Of a DNA stretch of 64,000 nt, positions 6,982 to 15,190 are shown one piece after another. The notes beneath the pieces are model-generated. The model saw nothing but the letters and a program-made list of their open reading frames with translations, ran no database searches and was not told where the DNA came from. Source of the stretch: RGIG4097 sp964550635 (lineage in GTDB: Bacteria; Bacillota; Clostridia; Christensenellales; CAG-917). The translations under genes and the position numbers were made by a program. The DNA is taken from the NCBI GenBank assembly GCA_964550635.1, contig CAZJZV010000006.1, forward strand, positions 9,877-73,876, in the 5' to 3' direction. The number at the start of each line of letters is the position of its first letter. The first letter of the stretch is position 1.

Positions 6982-8685
6982 TTATGCAGTTTTGACTATT
7001 TGTTTGACGGATTTTGCTATGTTTACGAAGTGGTCGGCTACCCTTTCCGCACCTGTGGTGAAAGATAGATATTGCGCTCCGACTTCTGCGGTGCATACCC
7101 CTGCATTCATTCTCGATATATGGCTTTCCGCCATTTCTTTCGACAGGTCGTCTATGCCGTCTTCGATTTCGGATGCGATAGAATACGCTTTCACGTCCAC
7201 GTCTACGTAGGCAATCATCGCCTTTTCGTACAAGTTGTCGATTGCGGTCTGCATACGGCGGATTTCGTTTTCCGCCTCTTCGGAGAATTTCTGCGAGCAT
7301 TCTTTGAGTGCGACTGCGTATTCGGTGATATTTTCCGCATAGTCCCCTATTCTTTCAAGGTCGGTTATTGCGTGATAGGCGGTTGCGAGATACTTCGCAT
7401 CCGTATCGCTCAAATCGCATTTCGAGAGTTGCACGATGAATTTGACGAGTTCCTTATTCAAGAAGTTGAGTTGCTTTTCATTCTCCGCAAAAGCGTCGAG
7501 TTTGTCCGTGTCGAGAGTGCAAATCATATCGCAGGACGTGTCGAAGTTTTCGATTGCGACTTCCGCCATTGCGACGATTTCGTTTTTTACCTGTTGCACC
7601 GCAATTGCGGGAGTTGAGAGCAAATGTTCTTCGATATAGCGGAATTTCGGACCCGTAGGCACTTGTTCACCGTCCGTTTTCTTGTCGGGGATAATCTTCG
7701 TGACGAGTTTGACGAGATGCTTCGTCAACGGCAAAATGATGACGACGGTTAGGCAGTTGAATATCGTGTGGAACATTGCAAGTTGCGTTTGCGGTGCGGA
7801 CGGGAACATCTTCTCAAAGAGAGTGCCGAAAGTGATTTCGCCCGAACTACCCTCTCTGATTGCCATGCCAATGATCATGAATATAATCACGCCGAAAACG
7901 TTGAAAAGAAGGTGAATGAGAGCGGCGCGTTTTGCGTTGCGTTCACCCGTGACGGACGCGATAATCGCGACCACGCACGTGCCGATATTCGAGCCCATAG
8001 TGAGATAGATACCCTGTTCAAGAGTGATAAGCCCGGACACGACCATTGCGATTGCGACCGAAGTCATAACCGATGAACTTTGAATGATTGCGGTAAGCAC
8101 CGCGCCGATGACGACGAGAAGGATAGGATTTTTGATGAGTGCCAAGAAGTTCGTGACTGCGGGAAGATTTGCAAAACTCTCCATTGATCCGCTCATCATT
8201 GACAAGCCTATGAACAACATTCCGAAGCCCGCCAAGATACCGCCGATTTTCTTCACGGAGTCCTTTTTCGCGAACATAGTGATGAATGCGCCGATACCCG
8301 CGAACGTTGCGAATATGACCGTCGTCGAGATGCCACCGCCGCCGAACATACCGAGTGCCACGATTTGTCCCGTGACCGTCGTGCCAATGTTTGCGCCGTA
8401 GATGATACTTGCCGCTTGAGTCAGGTTCATAATGCCCGCGTTCACGAAGCCGATGACCATGACCGTAGTCGCACCCGAACTTTGTATGACCGCAGTCGTT
8501 GCCGTGCCTATACCCACGCCGATAAGTTTGCTTTTCGAGATTTTTGAGAAGAGTAAACGCAGTTTGTCACTGCTGATAGATTCAAGGTTTGCGCTCATCA
8601 TGTTGCAAGCGACAAGGAATAGTCCTATGCCCGCAAGAAGAGTCAACACTGCCGTAACGACGGTAACAACCATATTTTTCTCCAT
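6982..8685 (-). CDS. Na+/phosphate symporter with C-terminal PhoU-like domain
   Basis: 567 residues. The membrane half (residues 1 to about 330) has the two inverted QSS motifs of the NptA/PNaS family: IQSSGATTVMVIG and IQSSSVMTSVAIA, plus repeated GANIGTT / GSNIGTC. The C-terminal about 220 residues are a helical PhoU-like domain (…AYHAITDLERIGDYAENI…, …ERVADHFVNIAKSV). It would bring phosphate in with sodium. Located 101 bases downstream of the PhoR-like kinase on the same strand, consistent with phosphate-starvation control. The length fits the bacterial NptA-PhoU fusion type. Confidence 0.9.
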   Translation of the reverse strand: MEKNMVVTVVTAVLTLLAGIGLFLVACNMMSANLESISSDKLRLLFSKISKSKLIGVGIGTATTAVIQSSGATTVMVIGFVNAGIMNLTQAASIIYGANIGTTVTGQIVALGMFGGGGISTTVIFATFAGIGAFITMFAKKDSVKKIGGILAGFGMLFIGLSMMSGSMESFANLPAVTNFLALIKNPILLVVIGAVLTAIIQSSSVMTSVAIAMVVSGLITLEQGIYLTMGSNIGTCVVAIIASVTGERNAKRAALIHLLFNVFGVIIFMIIGMAIREGSSGEITFGTLFEKMFPSAPQTQLAMFHTIFNCLTVVIILPLTKHLVKLVTKIIPDKKTDGEQVPTGPKFRYIEEHLLSTPAIAVQQVKNEIVAMAEVAIENFDTSCDMICTLDTDKLDAFAENEKQLNFLNKELVKFIVQLSKCDLSDTDAKYLATAYHAITDLERIGDYAENITEYAVALKECSQKFSEEAENEIRRMQTAIDNLYEKAMIAYVDVDVKAYSIASEIEDGIDDLSKEMAESHISRMNAGVCTAEVGAQYLSFTTGAERVADHFVNIAKSVKQIVKTA

Positions 8686-8786
8686 AATAAAGTATTATGG
8701 AGTTAGTATAGCAAAAGAATGTAATCCAAATGTTTTGGAATTGTAAAGTTTTTGTAAAGTTTTCGTGAATGCAAAAATCTCCGTCG

Positions 8787-10436
8787 TCAAACGGGGAATT
8801 TTACTGTGACGGTAGTTCCATTTCCGAGAGTGCTGTCAAGGGTGATTTTCGCATCGTGAATTTCCGCCGCGTGCTTGACGATAGACAGTCCGAGTCCCGT
8901 ACCGCCGACCTCTTTCGACCTGCTCTTATCCACTCTGAAAAACCTTTCGAACACACGCTCTTTGTCGTCGTCGCCGATACCTATACCGTTATCCTTGACC
9001 GTCAAAACCACAGTCGAGCCGTCCTTTTTCACCGAAACTTCGACCTTTCCGCCCTTTTCGTTATACTTGACCGCATTTTCGACGAGATTGAATACGATAG
9101 CGTAAAGTTGTTGCTTTATGCCGAGCATAGCGACGGACTCCAAATTTGCTTCGACTAACACGTCGTTTTCGCGCGCAAACTGTTTCACGCCGTCTATTGC
9201 CTCTTCCGCGACCGCTTTCAAGTCAACCGCCACTTTGTCAATATCCTTCGTGCCTTCATCGAGCGCAGACAATTCGATTATATCTTGCACAAGGGTGATG
9301 AGCCGTTGCGCCTCTTGATAAATCTGCTCCGAAAACTGCTTGACGTCCCCTTCTTGCACCACGCCGTTTGCGATGAGTTCCGCACAACCGGATATGGAAT
9401 GCAAGGGCGTTTTCAGTTCGTGAGATACGTTTGCGGAAAACTCCTTTCTCATCTTCTCCGCGCGGTATTTGTCCGTGACGTTGAGTATCAAAATCGCATA
9501 TCCGCCCGTGGACGACTGCTTGCGAATGGGAGTTACGTTGACTTGATAGACTTCGTTCCCCTTTTCGACGACCGAAGTCGTATGCTCGTCCGCTTTATCC
9601 ACGAATGATTTCAGGTCGAAACCGTCCCCGATTTCACCGATTTTCCCGCCTACGCAAGTGCTATCCGCGCCGAGTATTGCCATTGCGGACGGATTGATTG
9701 ACAAAATCGTGCCGTCCCTTGACGCAATCACGATACCTTCGTTCATATTCGAAGTGGTCTGTTCAAATTCTTCCTGTTTCTTTTTGAGCAGTTTTTCTTG
9801 CTTTTTGATCTGCTCTTTCTGCGCCTTAATCTTGTCGAAAAAGGGTTGCAAATTGCCGTATCGTACTTCGTCGTCGGGGTTGTCAAGGTCGAGGTCGTTG
9901 ATAGGTTTCGCGATTTTGCGAGAAAGCACGTACGCTATCACTATCGACAAAATTATTGCAACCGCAAACGTAACGAATATGGGATAAAGCAGTCTGAGAG
10001 AGAGTATGAGCGCGGAATATTCGGTGCAGGATATGCGCAGAATTTTTCCGTCGTCAAGGAGTTTTGCCGAGTACATTCTTCTCTCAACGAGCGTGGACGA
10101 ATAGCGCGACGAATGCCCCGTCCCCGTCTTTATCGCTTCTTGCACTTCTTCTCTTTCAAGGTGGTTTTCCATGCTCGAAACGTCCGAGAAATTGTCGTAT
10201 AGGACTGTGCCGTCCCCTTCGATCACCGTTATGCGATTATCCTTTTCGTTCAAACTTTCAAGGTATCCGATTCCGCCGAGCGCAACGCCCGCCGCCACAA
10301 AATCCACTTGATTATCCAGTTGCGCCTTTTGGTTTTTGATGAAGTAGTCGTACCCCACGCCAAATGCGATGCCCAAGGATACGAGCATCACCGCAATCAC
10401 AACCGCTATTATCGAAAAGAATATCTTCTTCGTCAT
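8787..10436 (-). CDS. PhoR-type sensor histidine kinase
   Basis: 549 residues. Two transmembrane helices (about 7-29 and 149-171) bracket an extracytoplasmic sensor domain. A coiled coil rich in K, Q and E (202-225) leads into a PAS domain (about 228-325), then the phosphoacceptor box FSANVSHELKTPLHSI (His339) and an HATPase with NLVENAVKYN, DNGIGIGDDD and GGTGLGLSIVKH. This order matches PhoR. It follows the response regulator by two bases and precedes a phosphate symporter, so the pair probably senses phosphate; the signal itself is inferred. Confidence 0.9.
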   Translation of the reverse strand: MTKKIFFSIIAVVIAVMLVSLGIAFGVGYDYFIKNQKAQLDNQVDFVAAGVALGGIGYLESLNEKDNRITVIEGDGTVLYDNFSDVSSMENHLEREEVQEAIKTGTGHSSRYSSTLVERRMYSAKLLDDGKILRISCTEYSALILSLRLLYPIFVTFAVAIILSIVIAYVLSRKIAKPINDLDLDNPDDEVRYGNLQPFFDKIKAQKEQIKKQEKLLKKKQEEFEQTTSNMNEGIVIASRDGTILSINPSAMAILGADSTCVGGKIGEIGDGFDLKSFVDKADEHTTSVVEKGNEVYQVNVTPIRKQSSTGGYAILILNVTDKYRAEKMRKEFSANVSHELKTPLHSISGCAELIANGVVQEGDVKQFSEQIYQEAQRLITLVQDIIELSALDEGTKDIDKVAVDLKAVAEEAIDGVKQFARENDVLVEANLESVAMLGIKQQLYAIVFNLVENAVKYNEKGGKVEVSVKKDGSTVVLTVKDNGIGIGDDDKERVFERFFRVDKSRSKEVGGTGLGLSIVKHAAEIHDAKITLDSTLGNGTTVTVKFPV

Positions 10437-10438
10437 TT

Positions 10439-11110
10439 TTACACCTCGAATCTATATCCGACGCCCCTGATTGTCTTTATGCAATTTCCAAATTCACCGA
10501 GTTTTGTACGCAGACTTGCAACGTGCACGTCGACCGTTCTCGTCTCACCGAAAAAGTCGTCCCCCCAGACCGCCGCGATAAGCCCGTCTCTTGTCAGCAC
10601 GACTCCGCTGTTTTTGGCAAAATACCGCAACATTTCATATTCCTTGAGAGTGAGCATGACTTCTTCCCCTTTCACGAACACTCTCCTTTCGGTGTGATTG
10701 ATGACGAGTTCGCCAAGAGTAAGCACGTCCTTTTCTCCCGCTTTCTTTCCACCGCGACGAAGTATCGCTTTCACTCTCGACACCATTTCCATCATGCCGA
10801 AAGGTTTTGCAAGATAATCGTCCGCGCCCGCGTCGAGCCCCACGACTTTGTCGTACTCCGTACCTTTCGCAGTCGTCATAATGATAGGGATTTCGCTCGT
10901 TACGCTCGACTTTTTCAACCTTGCGAGTATGCTCAAACCGTCTTCACCGGGGAGCATAATGTCAAGCATAATGAGTTCGGGGATTTCCTTTTCAAGCGCA
11001 GAATATAACTCTTCCGCCGAATTGAACCCTTCCGCGCCGAAACCGGACGCTTTCAGAGTATAAATCATCATATTTCTAATACCGCTATCGTCTTCAACAA
11101 GATAAATCAT
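10439..11110 (-). CDS. PhoB/OmpR-family response regulator
   Basis: 223 residues. Receiver domain with acidic pocket EDD, phospho-acceptor Asp50 (LIMLDIMLPG), Thr in MTTAKG and Lys in AKPFG; then a winged-helix DNA-binding domain (TLKEYEMLRYF … TRDGLIAAVWG … VDVHVASLRTKLG … IRGVGYRFEV). Start set at 11110 because GGAGG lies five bases upstream and the chain then begins with the usual MIYLVEDD; an earlier ATG at 11149 has no such site. Its end carries the GAGGTG used by the kinase gene that follows directly. Confidence 0.92.
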   Translation of the reverse strand: MIYLVEDDSGIRNMMIYTLKASGFGAEGFNSAEELYSALEKEIPELIMLDIMLPGEDGLSILARLKKSSVTSEIPIIMTTAKGTEYDKVVGLDAGADDYLAKPFGMMEMVSRVKAILRRGGKKAGEKDVLTLGELVINHTERRVFVKGEEVMLTLKEYEMLRYFAKNSGVVLTRDGLIAAVWGDDFFGETRTVDVHVASLRTKLGEFGNCIKTIRGVGYRFEV

Positions 11111-11234
11111 ATCTGCCTCCACTCCAATAATACCATAACTTCCCGCCAACGAATGTAAAATTTATGTAAAATTTTTGCAAACGTTTAATAGACTGAAAAA
11201 TTCCGCCGTGTCCCGACAAAAGCTCTACTAATAT

Positions 11235-11300
11235 CTGTCATTCCGAGCGTAGCGCGGGAATCTCCGGGGACGGCACCATCGTCGTTTTCTGTGAAAGCGA
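11235..11300. repeat. Dispersed repeat, copy 1
   Basis: Begins CTGTCATTCCGAGCG and continues AGCG.GGGAATCTC … CCATCGTCG. A closely similar sequence occurs in opposite orientation at 42981-43045. Non-coding, hairpin-forming sequences of this type are scattered in many Clostridia genomes. Confidence 0.7.
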
Positions 11301-11316
11301 TGTCTGCAGTGTCGGC

Positions 11317-11410
11317 ACATAGTGCCTGCGTGCGTTAGCACGCAAAGGGGGCGAGTCTCTCAACAGGCAATAAAAAAACGAACACCAATGTTGGTGTTCG
11401 TTTGGCGCCT
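11317..11410 (+). repeat. tRNA-Asn remnant unit A, cut by the assembly gap
   Basis: Contains CACATAGTGCCTGCGTGCG…, a T-arm/acceptor remnant of tRNA-Asn at 11347-11368 (ending CTCAACAGGC), a terminator hairpin CGAACACCAA/TTGGTGTTCG (11379-11400), then TTTGGCGCCT, the inverted start of the next tRNA-like end, before the Ns. Confidence 0.7.
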
Positions 11411-11510
11411 NNNNNNNNNNNNNNNNNNNNNNNNNNNNNNNNNNNNNNNNNNNNNNNNNNNNNNNNNNNNNNNNNNNNNNNNNNNNNNNNNNNNNNNNNN
11501 NNNNNNNNNN
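11411..11510. other. Assembly gap of 100 N
   Basis: Exactly 100 undefined bases inside a repeat array, the usual scaffolding placeholder. The true length and number of repeat units here are unknown. Confidence 0.98.
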
Positions 11511-11694
11511 CACGTAGTGCCTGCGTGCGCTAGCACGCAAAGGGGGTCCGAATCTCTCAACAGGCAATAAAAAAACGAACACCAATGTTGGTGTTCGTTT
11601 GGCGCCTGCTTTCTGTGACGGACCCCCGTGTAGTAGCGGAGCGAGAGAGCTTGCTCTCGGGAGCGGAGCGTCCACTGCGGTTCCGCAGTGTCGG
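11511..11694 (+). repeat. tRNA-Asn remnant unit B
   Basis: Starts like units A and C with CACGTAGTGCCTGCGTGCGC. Holds the T-arm/acceptor remnant at 11542-11565 and a terminator hairpin at 11576-11597. The sequence beyond, read on the minus strand, ends in a decayed tRNA 3' end (…GGGGGTCCG … GCAGGCGCCA). The distance from unit B to unit C is 184 bases. Confidence 0.7.
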
Positions 11695-11749
11695 CACGTA
11701 GTGCCTGCGTGCGCTAGCACGCAAAGGGGGTCCGAATCTCTCAACAGGC
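11672..11749 (+). pseudogene. Inverted partial tRNA-Asn copy (unit C)
   Basis: Plus-strand pieces match the intact tRNA on the minus strand: an anticodon-arm-like segment CTGCGGTTCCGCAGTGTCGG (within 11672-11694), a 31-base insertion containing the hairpin TGCGTGC-GCTA-GCACGCA, then the T-arm and acceptor GGGGGTCCGAATCTCTCAAC… at 11726-11749, differing from the real tRNA at 2 of 24 positions. The anticodon loop is lost and the insertion breaks the variable region, so it cannot be a working tRNA. It lies tail-to-tail with the real gene. Confidence 0.65.
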
Positions 11750-11750
11750 G

Positions 11751-11782
11751 AAAAAAAACGAACACCAAGAATGGTGTTCGTT
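11751..11782 (-). terminator. Intrinsic terminator of tRNA-Asn
   Basis: Minus strand: nine-base stem CGAACACCA / TGGTGTTCG, four-base loop, then eight T. It begins one or two bases after the CCA end of the tRNA. Confidence 0.85.
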
Positions 11783-11858
11783 TGGCGCCTGTTGAGGGAC
11801 TCGGACCCCCGACACTGCGGTTAACAGCCGCATGCTCTACCGACTGAGCTAAACAGGC
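11783..11858 (-). tRNA. tRNA-Asn(GTT), CCA encoded
   Basis: Minus-strand sequence starts GCCTGTTTAGCTCAGTCGG and folds as a cloverleaf: acceptor GCCTGTT/AACAGGC, D-arm with GCTCAGTCGGTAGAGC, anticodon stem TGCGG/CCGCA enclosing CTGTTAA (anticodon GTT), T-arm GGGGG-TCCGAGT-CCCTC, discriminator G and genomic CCA (11783-11785). The mature part without CCA is 11786-11858. The gene has its own promoter and terminator, and its 3' half is copied in inverted orientation just downstream. Confidence 0.95.
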
Positions 11859-11903
11859 ATTGCGTTCTTCGTGATTGTCGAAACAATTTCCGAATGCTTG
11901 TTT

Positions 11904-11932
11904 ATAATAATCTCATCTACGGAATTTGTCAA
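11904..11932 (-). promoter_or_regulatory. Predicted promoter of tRNA-Asn
   Basis: Minus-strand TTGACA, 17-base spacer, TATTAT, about 45 bases upstream of the tRNA 5' end. Confidence 0.65.
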
Positions 11933-11971
11933 CTATTTCGGAACAATTTTTGTTCACGAAGAAAAAACTTC

Positions 11972-11997
11972 GGGAGCGGACGGCTTCGTCCGCTCCC
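11972..11997 (-). terminator. Terminator of the DUF5058 operon
   Basis: Eleven-base perfect GC-rich stem GGGAGCGGACG / CGTCCGCTCCC with a four-base loop, followed on the minus strand by GAAG and six T. It lies 11 bases beyond the stop codon at 12008. Confidence 0.85.
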
Positions 11998-12007
11998 TAT
12001 TTGACTG

Positions 12008-12856
12008 TTATTCGTTGATTTCGTCAGACGATGAAACGATCTCTTCGTCAACGTTTTCGACTAAATCGGCAACGTTTTCTTCGGTGGTTTCGACTGCGAC
12101 TTCGTCGTTTGCGACGGTTTCTGCGTTGTCGTCCGTGGCGACGTCTGCGGCGACGGCGGGTGCGCCCTTTTCACCGAGCATGCCTTTGTTGTACATCACT
12201 CTTGCGATCAGGACGGTGAACAACGCACTGATGGGGATAAGCACGGATGCATATCCGTAGATGTCGAAGAAAGGCGTAATCGCTATGAACAACACTATCA
12301 TAAGCACAATAGGCGGAAGTGCGATTTTCCAATTCTTTGCGATGAAAGCAACGCCGAGAGAACCAAAGAGTGCGGGAAGCACGTTGTCGAACGCAGGGCT
12401 AAGCACAGGTGATGAAAGTTCTTCGGAGAAAGGTATCATCAAGCACACGCCGATTGCAATGATGAGAACGGTCACGATTGACGAAACGGCGGTCGAGATG
12501 ATTGCCACGACTTCTCCTTCGGGAGTACCGCTCTTGACGTTTGCGCCGTCCATACAGTTGAGTGCGCAAGGGACTTTGAGGTTGGACAGGTTGCCGGTGA
12601 CGAAGCCGAGATAACCGCCCGAAACCGCGCCGAGCATGGGAATGTAGGTGAACATTTCAACAACGCCTGCGAGCCAGAAAATCGCTATCGTCCCCGCACA
12701 AGCGAGTATGGGTTGGATGCCGGGCCACGCATCGTAAACTATTGCTACGACAAGGGGATAGCAGGACAAGATTATCGCCGCAAGAGCGCCCCAAATTCTG
12801 CCGTAAATGTGATTTTGTTCTTCGTAGGTTTTATCCTTAAATGATAGTTTAGTCAT
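12008..12856 (-). CDS. Multi-pass membrane protein, partner of the DUF5058 protein
   Basis: 282 residues with about six hydrophobic segments (for example ALAAIILSCYPLVVAIVY, PILACAGTIAIFWLAGV, SIVTVLIIAIGVCLMI, PPIVLMIVLFIAITPF, VLIPISALFTVLIARVMY). After residue about 225 comes a 55-residue acidic tail rich in A, V, D and E. A short loop holds CALNCMDGANVKSGTPEGE. It follows the DUF5058 gene by 14 bases with AAGGAGG upstream, so the two are probably one transporter or complex. I do not recognise the family; transport of amino-acid-like compounds is a guess from the neighbouring amidohydrolase. Confidence 0.65.
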   Translation of the reverse strand: MTKLSFKDKTYEEQNHIYGRIWGALAAIILSCYPLVVAIVYDAWPGIQPILACAGTIAIFWLAGVVEMFTYIPMLGAVSGGYLGFVTGNLSNLKVPCALNCMDGANVKSGTPEGEVVAIISTAVSSIVTVLIIAIGVCLMIPFSEELSSPVLSPAFDNVLPALFGSLGVAFIAKNWKIALPPIVLMIVLFIAITPFFDIYGYASVLIPISALFTVLIARVMYNKGMLGEKGAPAVAADVATDDNAETVANDEVAVETTEENVADLVENVDEEIVSSSDEINE

Positions 12857-12870
12857 CGTTTTTGTCCTCC

Positions 12871-13626
12871 TTAACCCACGATTGCGTTGCTAATGGGGAT
12901 AGCAAGCGCCATTGCGACGATCATACTCACAGGGAGTGCGAAGTCGCTGAGCCAACGCCATTTCGTGACCTTGATAAGCACGCCGAATATCAACGTCAAC
13001 GCCGCCGCGATAAGCATCACAAACACGGGAGTCCAACCGACCAAACCCGTCGTAACTTCGCGGAATACCGAACCCAAAAACACGCTGATGAGTCCGACGA
13101 AAAGGGACGTAGTGAGAATGTCTCCCCACTTGTTGTCTTTCGCGCGGAACTTGAGCATGCCGCCGTCGATCTTCTTTGCGAAGATAGGCACGAGAATGAG
13201 CATAAGCACTGCGCCGATCGTCATAACCGCTGCGACCGCCACGTACTCTTCCGCCGTGAAAGGCGTACCACCGTTCAAGGAATTGCCAAGACTCGACGCG
13301 GCACTTTCCGCCGTAGCCATTTCATAGGTCAAACTGCCTATGATGCTCAAACGCAACCAAGGCAAAGGCAAGCCGAGTTTTTTGGAGAGCGCAACCACAC
13401 CGATGAATATCGAAAGTGCGGGCGCGATTGCAAAAGTCGCCGCGCGCAAAACCGTGCGTTTTAATACGGATTTCTCCATTCCGAGCGATACGCCTCTCTT
13501 CCAAGCGCGCACAAGGAAGAACACGGACTGCGCAAGCACGAACAGAATTATGAGCGCAACAACCACGAAAAGCACGGGGCTATTGACGTCCATTTCTGCG
13601 AGCAAGACTGAACTGTTCACTGCCAT
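12871..13626 (-). CDS. DUF5058-family membrane protein
   Basis: 251 residues, about six transmembrane helices starting at residue 18. The central SIIGSLTYEMATAESAAS and the late GWTPVFVMLIAAALTLIFG plus WRWLSDFALPVSMI match my memory of DUF5058, a family of uncharacterised transporters-like proteins in Firmicutes. First gene of a two-gene operon, with its own promoter facing that of the amidohydrolase. Substrate unknown. Confidence 0.65.
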   Translation of the reverse strand: MAVNSSVLLAEMDVNSPVLFVVVALIILFVLAQSVFFLVRAWKRGVSLGMEKSVLKRTVLRAATFAIAPALSIFIGVVALSKKLGLPLPWLRLSIIGSLTYEMATAESAASSLGNSLNGGTPFTAEEYVAVAAVMTIGAVLMLILVPIFAKKIDGGMLKFRAKDNKWGDILTTSLFVGLISVFLGSVFREVTTGLVGWTPVFVMLIAAALTLIFGVLIKVTKWRWLSDFALPVSMIVAMALAIPISNAIVG

Positions 13627-13685
13627 AATAGTATCCTTTCCTTTCTCAAACGACGGAGTTTTAAGTCGCCTGAAAAATTATTTTT

Positions 13686-13713
13686 ATTTTAACACTAATA
13701 CGCCTGTTGTCAA
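13686..13713 (-). promoter_or_regulatory. Predicted promoter of the DUF5058 operon
   Basis: Minus-strand TTGACA (13708-13713), 16-base spacer, TAAAAT (13686-13691). Confidence 0.65.
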
Positions 13714-13765
13714 GAAATTTTGTATTTTTTTACATTGTGCGCGCCGTGTTTGTTGTTGTAAACAG

Positions 13766-13793
13766 TTGATTTTTGGGATTTTGGTGATATAAT
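13766..13793 (+). promoter_or_regulatory. Predicted promoter of the amidohydrolase gene
   Basis: TTGATT, 16-base spacer, TATAAT with TGA extended -10. Only 52 bases separate it from the opposite DUF5058 promoter, so one regulator could act on both. Confidence 0.65.
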
Positions 13794-13832
13794 TATTCAA
13801 TAAAATCTTGTATATAAATACGGAGTTACATT

Positions 13833-15125
13833 ATGAAATACGCTTTCACTCACGTCAACGTGTTGGACGGTACGGCGGATATGGTCTTGCAAAAAGATAT
13901 GACCGTCTTGGTATCGGCGGACAAAATCGAAAAAATCACTAAATCAACGGACTACGATTCGTCCTATAAGACGATTGATATGTCGGGCAAATATCTCGTG
14001 CCGGGACTCATCAACTTGCACGCCCACCTGTTCGGAACCGGACAACCGTCGAAAATTCTCGGCGGTGGCGGACTTCAAAAGAAAGTCGTCGCATTCGTGC
14101 ATACTCCCCTTGGCAACAAAGTCGTGGATATGCTCGTAGCGTCCGCCGCAAAAACTGCGGTGAAATCAGGCACTACGACCGTACGTGCGGTGGGTGATTT
14201 CGCCTACTCGGACATCAGAATCCGCAACAAAATCAATTCGGGCAAAATGGTCGGACCTCGTCTTTTCGTCAGTGGTCCCGCAATCACCGCTATCGGCGGA
14301 CACGGCTACGGCACATTTGCGGTCTCGTCAAACGACGTAGACGAACTTCGCGCGCTCGTCAGACAGAACGTCGAACACGACGTGGACTTCATCAAAACCT
14401 GTTCCACAGGCGGTGTTATGGACGCTAAAAACGCAGGCGAACCCGCCGAACTCAAAATGACGAAAGAACAACTCTTTGCGGTCGTGGACGAAGCGCACAA
14501 ACTCGGCAAAATCGTTGCTTCTCACACCGAAAGCCCCGACGGCGTCGCTCTCGACCTGTCAGTCGGCGTGGACACCGTAGAACACGGCGCACCCGTAGAT
14601 CCCGAAGTCATCGAAGAATATCGCAAAAACGGCACCGCATACGTGCTTACTCTCTCCCCTGCAATCCCCCTTGCCACTCTCTCCCACGAAATCACGAAAC
14701 TCAATCCCGTTGCAGAGAGCGTTGCGAAGGTCGTCATGCAAAACATGGTGGACGGCGCAAAACAAGCGATTGCGGAAGGACTTCCCTTTGGTATCGGCAC
14801 GGATAGCAGTTGTCCTTTCTCCACGCAGTACAACATGTGGAGAGAACTTGCGTATCTCGTGAAGTTCGTCGGCACGGACGAAAAATTCGCACTCCACACC
14901 GCCACCCTATCCAATGCGAAAATTCTCGGAATAGACAAGGAAACGGGTAGCATCGAAGAAGGCAAATGCGCGGACTTGCTTTTCGTCAACGAAAATCCCC
15001 TTGAAAATCTCCGCACTCTGTCCGACCCCGTCGCAGTCGTCGCAAGGGGCGAACTTCTCTCTTCTCTCAAAGTCAAGAAGAACAAATATATCGAAAGCAC
15101 TCTCGACGAACTTCTTGCAAAATAA
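13833..15125 (+). CDS. Metal-dependent amidohydrolase (imidazolonepropionase/prolidase-like)
   Basis: 430 residues. Amidohydrolase-superfamily ligands are readable: HAH in INLHAHLFG (His63, His65), a Lys in VDFIKTCSTGG, His in IVASHTESPDG and VEHGAP, and the Asp of GIGTDSSCP. The N-terminal AFTHVNVLDGTADM and C-terminal GSIEEGKCADLLFVNENPL strands form the beta-sandwich typical of this superfamily. It is cytoplasmic (no signal peptide) and would cleave a small amide, dipeptide or cyclic compound; the substrate is not readable. GGAG precedes the ATG by eight bases. Divergent from the DUF5058 operon, suggesting that uptake and hydrolysis are linked. Confidence 0.85.
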   Translation: MKYAFTHVNVLDGTADMVLQKDMTVLVSADKIEKITKSTDYDSSYKTIDMSGKYLVPGLINLHAHLFGTGQPSKILGGGGLQKKVVAFVHTPLGNKVVDMLVASAAKTAVKSGTTTVRAVGDFAYSDIRIRNKINSGKMVGPRLFVSGPAITAIGGHGYGTFAVSSNDVDELRALVRQNVEHDVDFIKTCSTGGVMDAKNAGEPAELKMTKEQLFAVVDEAHKLGKIVASHTESPDGVALDLSVGVDTVEHGAPVDPEVIEEYRKNGTAYVLTLSPAIPLATLSHEITKLNPVAESVAKVVMQNMVDGAKQAIAEGLPFGIGTDSSCPFSTQYNMWRELAYLVKFVGTDEKFALHTATLSNAKILGIDKETGSIEEGKCADLLFVNENPLENLRTLSDPVAVVARGELLSSLKVKKNKYIESTLDELLAK

Positions 15126-15146
15126 TCGCGAACTAAAAGCATATGA

Positions 15147-15172
15147 AAAAGGCACTCCGAAGAGTGCCTTTT
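15147..15172. terminator. Bidirectional terminator between amidohydrolase and transhydrogenase genes
   Basis: Eleven-base stem AAAAGGCACTC / GAGTGCCTTTT with a CGAA loop and T-rich flanks on both sides, sitting between two convergent genes. Confidence 0.85.
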
Positions 15173-15190
15173 CTTTTTGATTTGTTTTGA

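Noticed and set aside
11322..11768. Open frames crossing the N gap on both strands
   Set aside because: They translate tRNA remnants and Ns, so any protein is meaningless.
11317..11785. CRISPR array
   Set aside because: Units are about 184 bases, contain tRNA remnants and terminators, have no regular short repeats with unique spacers, and no cas genes are nearby.
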